A DNA stretch of 64,000 bases from the NCBI RefSeq assembly GCF_014217835.1, contig NZ_CP055263.1, forward strand, positions 1,501,001 through 1,565,000, written 5' to 3'. A model generated the notes under the pieces. That model was not told the DNA's origin. It saw only the letters and a list, made by a program, of their open reading frames with translations, and made no database searches. Source of the DNA: Metabacillus sp. KUDC1714 (GTDB lineage Bacteria > Bacillota > Bacilli > Bacillales > Bacillaceae). Each line of letters starts with the position of its first letter. Position 1 is the stretch's first letter. The position numbers were made by a program, and so were the translations under genes. Shown here one piece after another: positions 62,151 through 64,000 of the stretch.

Positions 62151-62475
62151 TTGTAGAAAATCATCTTTTTTCACTCATTGGAATTTATATCAATAAAAAA
62201 CAGACCTTTTACCTACATTTTATTTCCCTCCATTATTCTTGCTTTTTTTCTTCAATTTATTCCATACATTAACAAAAAGAAGCACCAAGCCATGGGCGTT
62301 TCTTTTCCTCTCGATATTCTTGTAACATTTTTTCTTCTTCGATGAATTCCTTCATCTTCAAGTTGATCCAAGTTTAAATCTTATTGCCCTTTTTGCCAAC
62401 GTATTTTGCAAACTATCATATTCAATTATTTATCAATACACACTAATTCGGAATTTCCTCCAAAATCGAACTATG
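62151..62475. other. Intergenic stretch with possible gene remnant
   Basis: On the minus strand 62290-62370 reads MKEFIEEEKMLQEYREEKKR, then PWLGASF before a stop, without a proper start or remaining gene. It is probably the end of a lost coding region. The rest is AT-rich spacer. Confidence 0.4.
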
Positions 62476-62982
62476 TTACAATCTTTTTTCTTCAAATATT
62501 AATTCATTTTTCGGTTTTACAATTGTGTTGCTAGGAATGGATTTATTAATTAAACAGTTTGCCCCAATTACTACATTGTCTCCGATAGTTATATCTTTCA
62601 AAATAGTTACGTTACTACCAATCCAGCAGTTATTCCCTATTTTGATTGATCCGACTTTATAACCTTGATTCCTTATTAAAACTTCAGTATCGCTGAATCT
62701 ATGGTTATGGTCATAAAATTTAACATTTTCTCCAAAGATACAGTCATTTCCTATAGTCGTATCTCCAAAGCATGTGATTGTGCAATTAAAATTAAAAAAA
62801 CACCCATTCCCTATTTTGAAACGCCCCTCTTTTTCAACTAACAATTTAAATCCTTTGCGAAAAAGGAGGTCGGGTGGTAAGTCAACCCTTTCGCCGTAAT
62901 TAAGTCTGAAATGCATTTTTTTCAGTTTAATTACTGTAGTGTTATACCGCCAAGATAAATGATTTATTACTTTCTTAATCAA
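62476..62982 (-). CDS. Hexapeptide-repeat acyltransferase (WcaF/maltose-acetyltransferase-like)
   Basis: 168 aa if started at the TTG at 62982 (GAGGTG 8 nt upstream); an ATG five codons earlier overlaps this site. Left-handed beta-helix of hexapeptide repeats (FKIGNGCFFNFNCTITCFGD, TIGNDCIFGENVKFYDHNHR, IKIGNNCWIGSNVTILKDIT). The His of DHNHRFSD is the likely catalytic base of the family. It ends with IVKPKNELIFEE. Cytosolic O-acetyltransferase for a sugar of a surface glycan. Lies 42 bp after the acyltransferase_3 gene, so the two form an operon. Confidence 0.85.
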   Translation of the reverse strand: MIKKVINHLSWRYNTTVIKLKKMHFRLNYGERVDLPPDLLFRKGFKLLVEKEGRFKIGNGCFFNFNCTITCFGDTTIGNDCIFGENVKFYDHNHRFSDTEVLIRNQGYKVGSIKIGNNCWIGSNVTILKDITIGDNVVIGANCLINKSIPSNTIVKPKNELIFEEKRL

Positions 62983-63039
62983 AAACAAGCACCTCATTGT
63001 GTCAATTATTTATATAAATTTTCATTTTTATAAAGGTCA

Positions 63040-64000
63040 TTAACTCGCTTTTTCAACCGCCTTGGGCTTAATACTCTTTCCTTGAGATAATTTTCTACCT
63101 AGTGTTATAGAAGGAATTTCAATTAAATTATAAGCTAATGATGCCACTAACAGTGTTAGAATTAATGAGCCAATCAGTATCAAAGTAATATTAATTGAAC
63201 CATAAAAAATATTTATTAAGCTAAACAAAACTATACAGTGATACAAATAAATACTGTAAGAGATTTTACCCATATATCGTACAGATTTAAGATTAAGAAA
63301 TTTAGATACCTTTTTTGATGATAATGACATTATTAAGAAAACTGATGCTCCTATAGTTATAACTACATCAACACTAAAGGAATTGTATAAAGGAGATAAA
63401 TTGTACCCCCACCATTTAAAGGTATAAAACAAGACTGCTAACGATACTAGTATATACTTTATCGGATTTGATAAAGAAGTAAATAAACTTATTAAATGAA
63501 TTCTATGTTTCGCTAATAAACTTCCTGCTATAAACATAAAAAGGTACTGTAAAGTGAGAAAATAATCAATTGTGTTACCTAGGAAATGGATTAATAAAAA
63601 TCCAAATAAGCTAATAAATAGACTAGACCCTAAAATGTATTTCCAATTCCATTTCAAAACAGCAATCATAAGAAAAGGAAAGATTATAGAAATTCTCATC
63701 TCATGAACAAGGGACCAATAAACTTGGTCGAATTCTCCATTTTTAAAGCTATTTATTAGTAAGAAATGTTCAAAAAACAACTTCCATTCTATTGGCTTAT
63801 TCCAACTGGAGTTAAACCAATCACTTAAGTTTACAATCCCTCCTCTTGAAAACATCATTAAACAGAAAACAGCAATAAATACTGAGAAAATATAGGGAAT
63901 ATAGATCCTAAAAATCCTTTTTATTAAATATTTAGTATACTTTACTTTTCCCCCTTGAATAAACGGCAAGGACAGAACAAAGCCACTTAATAAAAAAAAC
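63040..64000 (-). CDS. Acyltransferase_3 (OafA-like) membrane protein, 5' end cut by window
   Basis: The frame is open to the window edge. Upstream of the internal TTG at 63969 it reads FFLLSGFVLSLPFIQGGKVK, the conserved block after TM2 of acyltransferase_3 proteins, so the true start lies beyond 64000. About 320 codons are visible with eight or nine TM segments (YIPYIFSVFIAVFCLMMF, WSLVHEMRISIIFPFLMIAV). The conserved WSLxxE motif is present (E in LVHEMR), and the end is KSIKPKAVEKAS. It transfers an acetyl or succinyl group to surface glycans in the membrane. Confidence 0.88.
   Translation of the reverse strand, partial: FFLLSGFVLSLPFIQGGKVKYTKYLIKRIFRIYIPYIFSVFIAVFCLMMFSRGGIVNLSDWFNSSWNKPIEWKLFFEHFLLINSFKNGEFDQVYWSLVHEMRISIIFPFLMIAVLKWNWKYILGSSLFISLFGFLLIHFLGNTIDYFLTLQYLFMFIAGSLLAKHRIHLISLFTSLSNPIKYILVSLAVLFYTFKWWGYNLSPLYNSFSVDVVITIGASVFLIMSLSSKKVSKFLNLKSVRYMGKISYSIYLYHCIVLFSLINIFYGSINITLILIGSLILTLLVASLAYNLIEIPSITLGRKLSQGKSIKPKAVEKAS

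Overview
The window looks like chromosomal DNA of a low-GC, endospore-forming member of the Bacillaceae. The reasons are AT-rich sequence, strong AGGAGG-type ribosome binding sites with frequent TTG/GTG starts, a Spo0E-family phosphatase, TagG/TagH, SigO-like sigma factors and YvrJ/DUF1659/DUF2922 small proteins. No rRNA, tRNA, CRISPR array or replication origin was seen. Functions are inferred from sequence motifs read by eye; no database search was possible.

Left arm (1-13.1 kb, all minus strand): a carbohydrate-scavenging locus. A large membrane-anchored AraC-type regulator precedes an Lpl/Yte-type ABC importer (two permeases and a lipoprotein), a GH88 unsaturated glucuronyl hydrolase, a YesL-like membrane protein, an FAD oxidoreductase and a secreted beta-helix protein cut off by the window edge. 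The likely substrate is a uronic-acid polysaccharide cleaved outside by a lyase and finished inside by GH88. A GC-rich interspersed repeat sits inside the operon.

13.5-19 kb: a WXG100 (type VII secretion) operon. It holds a WXG100 protein, two unannotated micro-proteins sharing a PGCxDxF(I) motif, a glycine-zipper protein that may be a membrane-active effector, a soluble partner and tandem DUF5381-like two-TM proteins, followed by decayed extra copies of the last two genes. Next come an HTH/PIN pair (probable toxin-antitoxin) with a perfect 22-bp palindrome, and D-cysteine desulfhydrase.

21.9-51.6 kb: a surface-polymer region bracketed by two colinear 1179-bp direct repeats. Each repeat is a cassette of SigO-like sigma factor, DUF1659 and DUF2922. 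Between them lie UDP-ManNAcA enzymes (2-epimerase and dehydrogenase), GalU, several glycosyltransferases, a four-repeat 1175-aa glycosyltransferase, a heparinase-like/esterase fusion, TagGH export, acetyltransferase, beta-helix and lytic transglycosylase genes. A small three-Tyr-like beta-sandwich domain recurs in four otherwise unrelated proteins here.

52-62 kb: a HAD hydrolase broken by one stop, then comM (yifB) translationally coupled to a REP-associated tyrosine transposase (RAYT). Copies of a GTGG-hairpin REP-like element are scattered through the window. Next are an iron/phosphonate-type ABC importer with an endonuclease/exonuclease/phosphatase, a decayed second comM, more REPs and an IS3-family remnant. 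The right edge holds two acyltransferases, the last one cut by the window end.
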